From NCBI GenBank assembly GCA_964373665.1, contig CAYJVM010000017.1, positions 1-20,318 of the forward strand: DNA of 20,318 bases. The letters are read 5' to 3'. The translations under genes were made by a program, and so were the position numbers. How positions within the stretch are numbered: the first letter of the stretch is position 1; each line of letters begins with the position of its first letter. Below the pieces are notes generated by a model. The model was not told where the DNA came from, made no database searches, and saw only the letters and a program-made list of their open reading frames with translations. Shown here piece by piece: positions 7,259 to 14,134 of this stretch. Source of the stretch: JACOWB01 sp964373665. Its GTDB lineage: Archaea; Aenigmatarchaeota; Aenigmatarchaeia; CG10238-14; SCSR01.

Positions 7259-8821
7259 TTAAACTATTTTCTTATGATATTTGATACGAAATGGTGAAAT
7301 AAAATAACCCGTTTTAATAAGAACTTGTTTAATTATTTCATAGTTTTTTGCACCTGACTTTATCGCCTCTTCTATCACATTTCTTACTTCGACAGGTAGT
7401 TTTTCACCCTTCTTTAGTCTTTTAGCATTAACAAGCCTTTCAAGTCTTTTGTATCTCTCTGTTTTTATTTCAGGTGCAAAAAGTATGTCGTGACATTTAC
7501 TATTATCCGAGTTGTTTATAATCAACTTTTTCCATTTCCTGTCTAGAATTATATATGATTTTATTCCAAATTGTGATAGCAGGGTTTTTATAAGTTCACT
7601 GTTAGGATATACACTACAATCTACTGTATCACCATACGAGACTGATCCGTCTGATTCAAAAATTCCTTGCAGAAATCTTTTTTGAACATTCTTAGGGGAG
7701 TCCAACAACCAATTGACATTTATGGGATTATAAGTAGTTGTCTCACGTTTTTCAAGACCGAGGGCTATTGTATAAATCCAACTTAGAAGAAGTGAACTTT
7801 GCGATGACCATCTATACTTATTAACATCATCTTTTATTTCATGTGCATTTAATCCAAGTTTTTGTATGCATTTACAGAAGAAATCACCAAGTTTTTTATT
7901 TGTATCATATACTTTAGACAATTTCAAAGCTATCGAATCCCTGTTAGCAGTAGGTTTACTTGTATCTCCTACTATCATCCCTAAAATAAAACCGAAACAC
8001 TCGTCTTTTCCCATTTCAGGTAGCATGGTACCATTAGATTTTAATTGGAGAATAACTTTCTCTACATCTACCCAAGATTTCACTCTTTTCGGAACTTGTA
8101 TTACAGGAGCTTTAGGAATCCCACTTGAACCAAGATTAAGAGGTAGCCAAACAAATCCTCTTTCAGGTTTCCCGATACATAGAAGTAATTTCAACCATCT
8201 AACCAATCTCGGAGCATCCTTTCCTTTTTTCCAATTATAGGTCACAATGTAACTTTTCCCGATTTTCCTAGCTAATTCACGAGGTGATAGTTTGTCTTTC
8301 AATTTAACAAAGTTACAAAATCTTTCAAAGCTTTCGATTTCTTTTTTAGAACAATTTAACGAGAAAGATTTTATGAAATTAATCGGGGTTTTCTCAGTTT
8401 TGATAAAAGTTTCTACTTTTTCAGATATTCGAAAGATTTTATTATCGCTTTTTCTAGACCTCATTCGTTGTAATACAGTGAAAGGATGTATTGACAAAAG
8501 TCGACCAATTTCTTTATTTGTTAGACCAATTTGCTTTAAATCTAATACAGTGGTAGTTGAAACGTTAGTTTTGGGATTTGGTTTAGAACCTGCATGTAGC
8601 CATGAGTCAACTGTACTTGTAGGATAGTTCAATATCTTAGATATACGTCTTTTACCTAATCCACTATCATGTAGTTGCATGGCTTCTTTATAAATTTGAA
8701 GTTTTTTCCTGTTTTCTAATTCAGATTTCTCTATTTGCTCAACTAAATCTTTACGTAACTCTTCAGGTATTTTATCTAATATTTCGTCTGGTATAGCCAA
8801 TCTAACTTCTCTCATTCTCAT
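7259..8821 (-). CDS. Free-standing LAGLIDADG homing endonuclease with N-terminal HTH modules
   Basis: A 520-aa DNA-binding protein. Two LAGLIDADG helices are visible: FGFILGMIVGD (276-286, acidic Asp286) and FLQGIFESDGS (383-393, acidic Asp391), with the spacing of a two-motif monomeric enzyme; the acidic residues needed for cleavage are kept. Upstream are three helix-turn-helix-like stretches: GLGKRRISKILNYPTSTVDSW (54-74 in outline), LTNKEIGRLLSIHPFTVLQRM (100-120 in outline) and LSPRELARKIGKSYIVTYNWK (179-198 in outline). It is not an intein: it has its own start, stop and promoter and no extein sequence. The start overlaps the upstream gene's stop (ATGA); a second ATG at 8815 is better spaced from AGAGGAG. 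The sequence is visibly more AT-rich than neighbouring genes, consistent with acquisition. Confidence 0.85.
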   Translation of the reverse strand: MRMREVRLAIPDEILDKIPEELRKDLVEQIEKSELENRKKLQIYKEAMQLHDSGLGKRRISKILNYPTSTVDSWLHAGSKPNPKTNVSTTTVLDLKQIGLTNKEIGRLLSIHPFTVLQRMRSRKSDNKIFRISEKVETFIKTEKTPINFIKSFSLNCSKKEIESFERFCNFVKLKDKLSPRELARKIGKSYIVTYNWKKGKDAPRLVRWLKLLLCIGKPERGFVWLPLNLGSSGIPKAPVIQVPKRVKSWVDVEKVILQLKSNGTMLPEMGKDECFGFILGMIVGDTSKPTANRDSIALKLSKVYDTNKKLGDFFCKCIQKLGLNAHEIKDDVNKYRWSSQSSLLLSWIYTIALGLEKRETTTYNPINVNWLLDSPKNVQKRFLQGIFESDGSVSYGDTVDCSVYPNSELIKTLLSQFGIKSYIILDRKWKKLIINNSDNSKCHDILFAPEIKTERYKRLERLVNAKRLKKGEKLPVEVRNVIEEAIKSGAKNYEIIKQVLIKTGYFISPFRIKYHKKIV

Positions 8822-9060
8822 CTCCTCTTCAATTTTATCATTATGTGCCCGCCCAATTCTTGAGGTAATTCTTTTACTATTTCTGTCTTTTCTCCTGGAT
8901 ATCCGTGTTCTGCTGTAGTTACATACTTATGTACTGTAGCTCTTGGTTCTTTTATTATTCTCGCCAACTTATTACTCCATACACCTTCTGGACGTTTACT
9001 TAGTTCTTTTAATATTTTTTTAACAAGTTCTGGTCTTTTCGGACCTCTAACACCAACCAT
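8818..9060 (-). CDS. Small winged-helix DNA-binding protein
   Basis: An 80-residue basic protein. Residues 10-22 and 29-51 form a helix-turn-helix pattern (LVKKILKELSKRPEGVWSNK, then LARIIKEPRATVHKYVTT), followed by GYPGEKTEIVKEL and GGHIMIKLKRR, which look like the two strands of a wing. The arrangement suggests a transcriptional repressor of winged-helix type; the family is not identified. Its stop overlaps the endonuclease start by ATGA, so the two are translated as a pair. The region just upstream contains repeated TAGACAC half-sites over the predicted transcription start, suggesting (inference) that it represses its own two-gene cassette. Confidence 0.7.
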   Translation of the reverse strand: MVGVRGPKRPELVKKILKELSKRPEGVWSNKLARIIKEPRATVHKYVTTAEHGYPGEKTEIVKELPQELGGHIMIKLKRR

Positions 9061-9181
9061 ATCATAGACACCTATCCATAGTATGGAATTTGTTATTTAT
9101 AAAGATTTCTACACGTAAACATCTATATCATAGACACCTGTTTACGAAATGAAAAGCTTAGGTAAATTAGACACGTGTCTA
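9061..9181. repeat. TAGACAC repeats, perfect palindrome and inverted repeat
   Basis: Three occurrences of the same half-site: a 13-bp direct repeat ATCATAGACACCT at 9061-9073 and 9127-9139, and a perfect 14-bp palindrome TAGACACGTGTCTA at 9168-9181. The second direct-repeat copy lies inside an 8-bp inverted repeat, CGTAAACA (9114-9121) and TGTTTACG (9139-9146). Direct reading of the sequence; operator function is inference. Confidence 0.85.
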
Positions 9182-9239
9182 TTTAAAGATTTCTATAACT
9201 ATGAACAATGACTCTGATTATATTAAGTAGCAGTACCTT
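9061..9239 (-). promoter_or_regulatory. Promoter/operator region of the regulator-endonuclease cassette
   Basis: A 179-nt gene-free stretch with two TATA boxes on the minus strand: CTTTATAAATAAC (about 9092-9104), whose start site would fall near 9072, and CTTTAAATAG (about 9179-9188). Both sit in the same longer repeat GAAATCTTTA(TA)AATA. Operator-like repeats overlap both. The architecture, two similar promoters each with a TAGACAC element, points to tight control of the cassette; the binding protein is inferred to be the adjacent winged-helix protein. Confidence 0.6.
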
Positions 9240-9884
9240 CTATTTAGTTCCAATTAGAAACTGAACCCCTCTATACCTTTTGTTAATTACTTTAACTTTG
9301 AATCCAACTTGTTTCATGAAGGCAGGTATTTCACCTTCCAAATTATCTTGTATATATTTCCCTTCATCAAAAAACTCATCAAAAACCTTTTCAAACAAAA
9401 GAATAATTTTCCATAAGGTATTTTTGGGTTTGCCAAAATCGGCTATTACAACTTTCCCATTAGGTTTCAGACATCGATGCATTTCACTTAAAACTTTTAT
9501 CTTAATCTTTGTCGGTAAGTGGTGGAGAACTAACACATTCGTAATAACATCAAATTTAGAGTCTCCAAATGGTAGCTTTTCCCCATAAGCTCTTTTCAAC
9601 TGAATCGAGGCCTTCACTTTTCCTATCTTTTTCATCGCAAGGTTAAAAACAGTCTTATCAGGATCTATTCCTACAACTTCAGAATTTGGATGCATTTCTT
9701 TCACTATAATTAATAAAGCTCCTGTACCACAGCCTACATCTAAAACAGATTGACCATTTTTAATCTTTGCAAGTTTTAATACTTTTCTTTTAAGTTTTTT
9801 ACCAAAACCAATAGACTCTGTTAGCAGATCATAAAACCGTGTTAAGAAATTAAAACCAAATGGCGGGACTATCTTATAGTTCAC
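9240..9884 (-). CDS. Class I SAM-dependent methyltransferase
   Basis: Rossmann-fold methyltransferase: motif I VLDVGCGTGALL (47-58), acidic end of strand 2 at VVGIDPD (Asp74), GEKLPFGDSKFDVITN (101-116), LHHL (120-123) and the post-motif LKPNGKVVIADFG (139-151). This resembles the UbiE/Methyltransf_11 group, which includes quinone, sterol and small-molecule methyltransferases, so the substrate cannot be assigned. It starts 9 nt after the rps7 stop, in the ribosomal operon, with a weak GAGTGA ribosome site. That position could suggest a translation-related substrate, but it may equally be an accessory addition at the operon's end. Length 214 aa is ordinary. Confidence 0.8.
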   Translation of the reverse strand: MNYKIVPPFGFNFLTRFYDLLTESIGFGKKLKRKVLKLAKIKNGQSVLDVGCGTGALLIIVKEMHPNSEVVGIDPDKTVFNLAMKKIGKVKASIQLKRAYGEKLPFGDSKFDVITNVLVLHHLPTKIKIKVLSEMHRCLKPNGKVVIADFGKPKNTLWKIILLFEKVFDEFFDEGKYIQDNLEGEIPAFMKQVGFKVKVINKRYRGVQFLIGTK

Positions 9885-9893
9885 TCTAAACCT

Positions 9894-10496
9894 TTACCTC
9901 GCGCCTTCAGCTTCCTTCTCTATCCTTTCCCTTTCCCTTATAGCATCACTCTTCTGGTTGTCTTTATTGTAAGTGGCGATAATCTCGTTTGTTAAAGAAT
10001 CGACCATAGTTTCCTTCTTGCCAAACGCCTTCCTGTATGATGCTTGAGTTATGATCTTCAATGCAATATCAATCCTCCTTTGTGGCGATGTTATGACAGC
10101 CCTCCTGACAATTATCCCACCAACCTGATATCCAGCTATCTCCTCCCTAAGCGCCGCGTTCTCAATCGCTCTTATCAGAACTTCGATAGGGTTCTTTTTC
10201 GTCTTTTCATAGATTTTATCAAATGCATCCTTGACAATTTTGTAGGTTGTGATATACCTGCCAACTACTCTTCCTGAACTATGATAGTGCTTCCTACCTT
10301 TATGTCCAGGAACCATCATCTTGTTTATCAATCTCTCGACTATATTCATCTTCGATTTGTAGAACTGTTGCTTGGAAAACCTGCCGGAACTTTTCGGGAA
10401 CAACCTTGGAGAAAAATTGATGTAATTTTTCAATCCAGCATCGTTGACTTGAATTCCACTAACATCCCACTTGTCGAAAAGTTTTATGTCTGCCAT
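9894..10496 (-). CDS. rps7: 30S ribosomal protein S7
   Basis: Primary 16S rRNA-binding protein that nucleates head assembly of the small subunit. Family features: KMNIVERLINKMM, the helix-rich NPIEVLIRAIENAALREE segment, VGGIIVRRAVITSPQRRIDIALKIIT and the C-terminal FGKKETMVDSLTNEIIATYN. The 200-aa length is typical of archaeal uS7, with an extra charged C-terminal tail (RERERIEKEAEGAR). It starts 4 nt after rps12 with GAGGTAAGTGA before the ATG. Part of rpl30e-nusA-rps12-rps7, the conserved archaeal order; EF-2 would normally follow but is displaced by the methyltransferase and endonuclease cassette. Confidence 0.96.
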   Translation of the reverse strand: MADIKLFDKWDVSGIQVNDAGLKNYINFSPRLFPKSSGRFSKQQFYKSKMNIVERLINKMMVPGHKGRKHYHSSGRVVGRYITTYKIVKDAFDKIYEKTKKNPIEVLIRAIENAALREEIAGYQVGGIIVRRAVITSPQRRIDIALKIITQASYRKAFGKKETMVDSLTNEIIATYNKDNQKSDAIRERERIEKEAEGAR

Positions 10497-10500
10497 TCAC

Positions 10501-10923
10501 TTACCTCGACGGTTTTTGCTTCTTTCCCGTCAGTATCTGATCCAGTGCAACTCCGTTGACACTGGACACCTTGTACTTCAATCCCCACATGCTTCCCACG
10601 GAGCCGCCTTGAGAGCCCCCAACTCCTTCAATCAAAACCTCGTCGTGCTCGTTGATGTGATCTATTGCATGATTGCCCGGGACAAATGCAGTCACCTGGA
10701 CATTGTTCTTAATCAACTGCACTCTAACAGCTTTCACCAATCCCGACGAAGGCTGCTTTTGCTCAACAGTTCTCTTGCTGATAACAAGTCCTTTAGCTTG
10801 AGGGGCGCCGTGCAGAGGGTCTTCCTTCCAAAGCTTTTTCTTTTTCCTCAGATACTCTACTTTTTTCCATCTATAATGCTTTCTTATCTGCTTCAATTTT
10901 CTACCTGCAAATTCTCCCGGCAT
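10501..10923 (-). CDS. rps12: 30S ribosomal protein S12, divergent decoding loops
   Basis: Small-subunit protein at the decoding centre. Fold-defining segments are present: LHGAPQAKGLVISKR, VRVQLIKNNVQVTAFVPG, INEHDEVLIEGVGG and a basic C-terminus GKKQKPSR. Length is 140 aa, usual for archaea. Unusually, both loops reaching the codon-anticodon helix are altered: the near-universal KQPNSA is KQPSSG (56-61) and the GDIPGVRY-type loop is GSMWGLKY (110-117). The ribosome site GGTGAAA is clear, and it lies 4 nt after nusA and 4 nt before rps7. No frameshift or second copy is seen, so this is presumably the working S12. Confidence 0.95.
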   Translation of the reverse strand: MPGEFAGRKLKQIRKHYRWKKVEYLRKKKKLWKEDPLHGAPQAKGLVISKRTVEQKQPSSGLVKAVRVQLIKNNVQVTAFVPGNHAIDHINEHDEVLIEGVGGSQGGSVGSMWGLKYKVSSVNGVALDQILTGKKQKPSR

Positions 10924-10927
10924 ACTT

Positions 10928-11350
10928 TCACCTTACCAAGACATCGCTTATGTCATGGTTTCTTTGTAATAGCTCTTTAAATAACTTTAAATTCCTGCCG
11001 TCTCGTCCTATGACGATGGCCTTGTTCCTTTTATCGACCCTGATGTCAACGAAAGTTTTCCCTTCCTCGATTCTGACTTTGATGGTATTCGCTTGTGGAA
11101 TCAAGTTCTTCGCAAACTTGTCTACGCTATCCGAGAACTCGAAAATTTTTATGTTCTTTTTTATCAAATTTTCAGTGTTCCTTACACTGCTACCGTTCTT
11201 CCCTATAGCCTTACCCACATCACCTTCACCAATCACAAAATAGACATAGTTGTTATTGCTGTCTATTATGCAATCTCTGACGCTAACTCCCGTAAGCTTC
11301 TCGAAGAGTGCAACCAATCTTACACTTTCTGTATCGAAGACTATGGGCAT
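10928..11350 (-). CDS. nusA: Archaeal NusA (two KH domains)
   Basis: RNA-binding protein, homologous to the KH part of bacterial NusA and lacking the NTD and S1 domain, as usual in archaea; its role in transcription is inferred from the family. Two KH motifs: GKAIGKNGSSV with GKNG at 50-53 and AIVIGRDGRNLK with GRDG at 115-118. Length 140 aa is normal. It begins 3 nt after rpl30e and ends 4 nt before rps12, the standard archaeal position. Confidence 0.95.
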   Translation of the reverse strand: MPIVFDTESVRLVALFEKLTGVSVRDCIIDSNNNYVYFVIGEGDVGKAIGKNGSSVRNTENLIKKNIKIFEFSDSVDKFAKNLIPQANTIKVRIEEGKTFVDIRVDKRNKAIVIGRDGRNLKLFKELLQRNHDISDVLVR

Positions 11351-11353
11351 ATT

Positions 11354-11617
11354 TTATCCTTTTATCGCAAGCGCGGACACAGGAAATGGCTTACCGCAAA
11401 TAACTCCAAGCTCTCGGCTTGTCCCGTCGAACATCTCTAATTTCATGTTTGAAACTTTTATATTATGCTCGATTTCTTGTCTTCTGGTGAAAGGCAAGTT
11501 GTTTGACATCACAATCAATTTCGGTTTGTTCGACATTATATAACCCAACGACTCTTTGTACCCCAGTATTATTTTATTGGATTTGACTGCCTGTTGTATA
11601 TCTTCAACCAATCCCAT
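11354..11617 (-). CDS. rpl30e: 50S ribosomal protein L30e
   Basis: Kink-turn RNA-binding protein of the L7Ae/L30e family. Readable features: SNKIILGYKESLGYI, PKLIVMSNNLP, and the C-terminal MFDGTSRELGVICGKPFPVSALAI, matching the GTS-ELG-GKPF-VS signature. At 87 aa it is slightly shorter than many (about 100). First gene of the rpl30e-nusA-rps12-rps7 unit, with its own TATA box upstream; in most archaea it follows rpoA'' directly, but here two plus-strand genes intervene, so it cannot be read from the rpo promoter. Confidence 0.93.
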   Translation of the reverse strand: MGLVEDIQQAVKSNKIILGYKESLGYIMSNKPKLIVMSNNLPFTRRQEIEHNIKVSNMKLEMFDGTSRELGVICGKPFPVSALAIKG

Positions 11618-11678
11618 TTACGTCACTGAAACTAATTGTAGTGGGGATTTAAATACTTAACAACAATTTTAAGTTAGA
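11618..11678. promoter_or_regulatory. Shared divergent promoter (rpl30e / DUF4389 gene)
   Basis: A self-complementary ATTTAAAT (11647-11654) sits in GGATTTAAATACTTA. On the plus strand it is about 27 nt from the ATG at 11679, the spacing of a leaderless gene; on the minus strand it is about 34 nt from the rpl30e ATG, which has a short leader with GTGA. One palindromic TATA may therefore serve both directions. Confidence 0.6.
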
Positions 11679-12428
11679 ATGTCGAAAATTAAAAAAGCAT
11701 CAACAGTGTCGTCATATCCTCCAGTATTCTCATTGTCGATAAAAAAACCTGTCAATCCAAACAAGTTTTATGCATTTCCACTCTTGGGGATACTTGCGAA
11801 GCTGTTTATACTGATCCCGATACTCATAGCGTTATTAGTTCTGTATGTGTTCTCGTTTTTAATAATGGTTCTCAACTCGTTTTACGTACTCTTCAACGGC
11901 AAGTTCTGGAAATTTGCTTATGGCTTGTATCGCGGTATCATAAATTGGCAATTGCAGACAACGTTTTTCCTATTCGGTCTAACAGACAAATATATAGGCG
12001 TGCCATTTGCTAGTTCTGCCAGTAACGTCTGGAAGGGCAAGTTTGGAAAGGACATGAAAGCCAATTTGAAATTTCCAAAATCCCCCAACAGGCTATTTGC
12101 AATTCCACTGTTCGGCGGTCTAGCTAGAATTTTGCTGCTGACACCATTTTTCATATACAAATCTGTTGTGAGTTACGGTTCCTTGATAGGTGTTGCATTT
12201 TCATCGTTTCCGGTTTTGTTCAACGGGAGATATCCTGAAAGCACTTACGAACTTGCGAGAGACGCACTTCGCCTGAGCATGAGCGCATATATCTACATGT
12301 ACGGGTTGGCTGACAATTATCCGAACTTTTCAATCTCAATGAGAAACCAAGGCATTAAAATATTTCTGATAGCACTTGGTGCCGTGTGGTTTTTATTGGA
12401 TATGATATTTAGATTAGGATACAGGTAG
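11679..12428 (+). CDS. DUF4389 membrane protein, internally duplicated
   Basis: A 249-residue polytopic membrane protein made of two copies of the DUF4389 unit. Unit 1: PNKFYAFPLLG at 27-37, hydrophobic hairpin 34-72, then LFNGKFWKFAYGLYRG (71-86) and GLTDKYIGVPF (100-110). Unit 2: PNRLFAIPLFG at 136-146, hydrophobic stretch 145-182, then LFNGRYPESTYELARD (180-195) and GLADNYPNFS (209-218). A final hydrophobic segment lies at 226-246. The function of the family is unknown. Leaderless promoter. The gene is inserted, with the cupin gene, into the otherwise universal rpoA''-rpl30e junction on the opposite strand. Confidence 0.8.
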   Translation: MSKIKKASTVSSYPPVFSLSIKKPVNPNKFYAFPLLGILAKLFILIPILIALLVLYVFSFLIMVLNSFYVLFNGKFWKFAYGLYRGIINWQLQTTFFLFGLTDKYIGVPFASSASNVWKGKFGKDMKANLKFPKSPNRLFAIPLFGGLARILLLTPFFIYKSVVSYGSLIGVAFSSFPVLFNGRYPESTYELARDALRLSMSAYIYMYGLADNYPNFSISMRNQGIKIFLIALGAVWFLLDMIFRLGYR

Positions 12429-12506
12429 TTTAGTAAGATTTATAGCTTGGGTGAAGATTACAAAACATATGCGCTTAAATTTTAGGCATCCGGGTTGGTG
12501 AAAAAC
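12429..12506 (+). promoter_or_regulatory. Cupin gene promoter and ribosome site
   Basis: A 78-nt spacer with AAGATTTATAGC (about 12435-12446) and CTTAAATTTTA (about 12474-12484) as TATA candidates. GGTGA at 12497-12501 lies 5 nt before the ATG at 12507 and decides that start over the in-frame TTG (12495) and GTG (12498). The first TATA gives a leader long enough to include the ribosome site. Confidence 0.5.
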
Positions 12507-12941
12507 ATGGCTGAATATAAAAAAGAAGGCATTGGGTTGAAACCGGAAAGCGGCACAAAAGTCGATATTTTTGGCATGCGCTACAGTATTTTAGCTACTG
12601 CCCGTCAGACAAATGGACAATATGGTCTTGTGGAAGCAATCGCCTCAAAAGAGGCGAATTCCCCCCACATTCACAGCAAAGAGGACGAGGCATTTTACGT
12701 TCTCAGTGGTGAGTTGGAGTTTCGAATTGGCGACCAAATCATAACAGGAACTTCTGGCACATTTATACATGCCCCAAAAGGTATTGCTCATACATTTAGA
12801 AGTACAAGTGAAGAGCCTGCAAAACTTCTAATCTGGGTATTTCCTGGTGGTTTCGAAAGGTTTTTTAGGGAAATAGATGGCACGACTAGTGCAAATAAAG
12901 TTATGGCTATTGCCAAAAAGTATGGCTTAAAATACCCTTGA
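12507..12941 (+). CDS. Cupin-domain protein
   Basis: Small single-domain cupin (144 aa from the ATG). Motif 1 reads PHIHSKEDEAFYVLSGELEF, with His54, His56 and Glu60/61 as metal ligands and Gly68; motif 2 reads HAPKGIAHTFRS, with His95 as the fourth ligand. This is a complete metal-binding set, so an enzymatic or sensor role is possible, but single-domain cupins have many functions and none is indicated. The C-terminal tail (EIDGTTSANKVMAIAKKYG) resembles that of cupins annotated near quercetin dioxygenase-like proteins. It faces the rpoA'' 3' end and follows the DUF4389 gene by 78 nt with its own promoter. Confidence 0.85.
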   Translation: MAEYKKEGIGLKPESGTKVDIFGMRYSILATARQTNGQYGLVEAIASKEANSPHIHSKEDEAFYVLSGELEFRIGDQIITGTSGTFIHAPKGIAHTFRSTSEEPAKLLIWVFPGGFERFFREIDGTTSANKVMAIAKKYGLKYP

Positions 12942-13018
12942 CCACTTTAGGTATTTTAAGTTTTATTATGTGAAGAATGCTTGCAGCAATCCACGATTAG
13001 TATATGCACACCAAGTTT
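12942..13018. other. Convergent spacer between cupin and rpoA''
   Basis: 77 nt with no gene. Just after the cupin stop the plus strand has the T-rich run TATTTTAAGTTTTATTATG (12953-12971), a plausible archaeal terminator for the plus-strand pair. No strong T-run is evident for the rpo operon reading out on the minus strand. Confidence 0.4.
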
Positions 13019-14134
13019 TCACTCTTCGCTTCTGACAAGCAAGTCGAACATTCCAGTTCCGGCAGGAACAATTTGTCCGACCATCACGTTCTCGAAAATT
13101 CCTTGCAGGTTATCGACTTCGTTCCTTATAGAAGCCCTCACCAAATGCTTTATAGTCTCTTCGAATGCCGCTCTTGCCAATATAGAAGTCTTGGCGCCGG
13201 CGACACCATACCTTCCAATAGAGTCGATAACACCCCCGAATACCATTATATCAGCAACTAGTGTGACATACCTAGCATCGATATCAAGCGCTTGTTCTTG
13301 CATAGTCTTTAGAGCCTCTCTAATGATAACGCTTCTCGCAGCTTCAATTCCAAGGACAGATTCAATTTCATAAATGTCATTCGTATAAGTCCTTCTCTCA
13401 TCAACTTCCTTGATCTTCAGCACATCGTTCAAGTTGGTCCCAATGGTGTTAATTATCCAGTTTTCTTCATCCTTTCTGACCAGCGCGTTCTTTATGCCTT
13501 TCATGCCACTAACAGGCAATCCCAAAATCTTCTCCTTCAACTTTTGCAACTCCTTCACATTTTCTGTTTTTGCAATCACAGAAATCTTGTCCTCCCTCGA
13601 CCTGATGCCCACGTTCTTTACATTCTCCTTAATTGCCTTTTGCATTGGTTCCACCTTCCTCTTGTCCGACACTTCAATTTCTATGGCGTTTTCATTCAAG
13701 TTTAGGGAAATTCTATTGATCAGATTCAAAACTTTCTTTTCAATTATAGACTCTGCCAATTTTGCCGCATCATTTGCATTGTTGTGCTCCCGTTTCAAAT
13801 AAATCGTCATCATTGGAGTCTCTGGAGTTTTCTTCGCGTCAAAAATTTCTATCAATCTAGGCAGACCGTACGTGACTCTTATACCTGCTGTACCGGCAAA
13901 GTGATATGTACGCATCGTCATCTGAGTGGCTGGCTCAGATATACTTTGTGCTGCGATTATTCCAATGCCTTCTGCAGGTTCGAACCTGCCCTGGTCGAAG
14001 ACATTCTTAATTTCATCGAATAACTTTTGCTTCTTCTCATTACTCAACCTAAGCTCTTTGCTAACTAGTTCTATTTCTTCAACCAGCTTTGTAGGCAATC
14101 CATCATGCAAACTTGGCTGCGATTTCTCTGACAT
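13019..14134 (-). CDS. rpoA2: RNA polymerase subunit A'' (C-terminal part of the largest subunit)
   Basis: Carries the trigger-loop region: EGIGIIAAQSISEPATQM and TMRTYHFAGTAG at residues 55-84, then LPRLIEIFDAKK. The C-terminal half has the conserved GIEAARSVIIREA, DARYVTLVADIMVFGG and FENVMVGQIVPAGTGMFDLL. Length 371 aa is normal. The start is supported by GGAGGT five bases before the ATG at 14134, inside the 3' end of the upstream ORF: the two overlap by 32 nt in different frames, implying coupled translation. The A'/A'' split is standard for archaea. Confidence 0.96.
   Translation of the reverse strand: MSEKSQPSLHDGLPTKLVEEIELVSKELRLSNEKKQKLFDEIKNVFDQGRFEPAEGIGIIAAQSISEPATQMTMRTYHFAGTAGIRVTYGLPRLIEIFDAKKTPETPMMTIYLKREHNNANDAAKLAESIIEKKVLNLINRISLNLNENAIEIEVSDKRKVEPMQKAIKENVKNVGIRSREDKISVIAKTENVKELQKLKEKILGLPVSGMKGIKNALVRKDEENWIINTIGTNLNDVLKIKEVDERRTYTNDIYEIESVLGIEAARSVIIREALKTMQEQALDIDARYVTLVADIMVFGGVIDSIGRYGVAGAKTSILARAAFEETIKHLVRASIRNEVDNLQGIFENVMVGQIVPAGTGMFDLLVRSEE

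Noticed and set aside
7259..8821. Endonuclease ORF as an intein or intron-encoded protein of EF-2
   Set aside because: It has its own start, stop and upstream promoter, no intein splice motifs, and lies outside both EF-2 exons.
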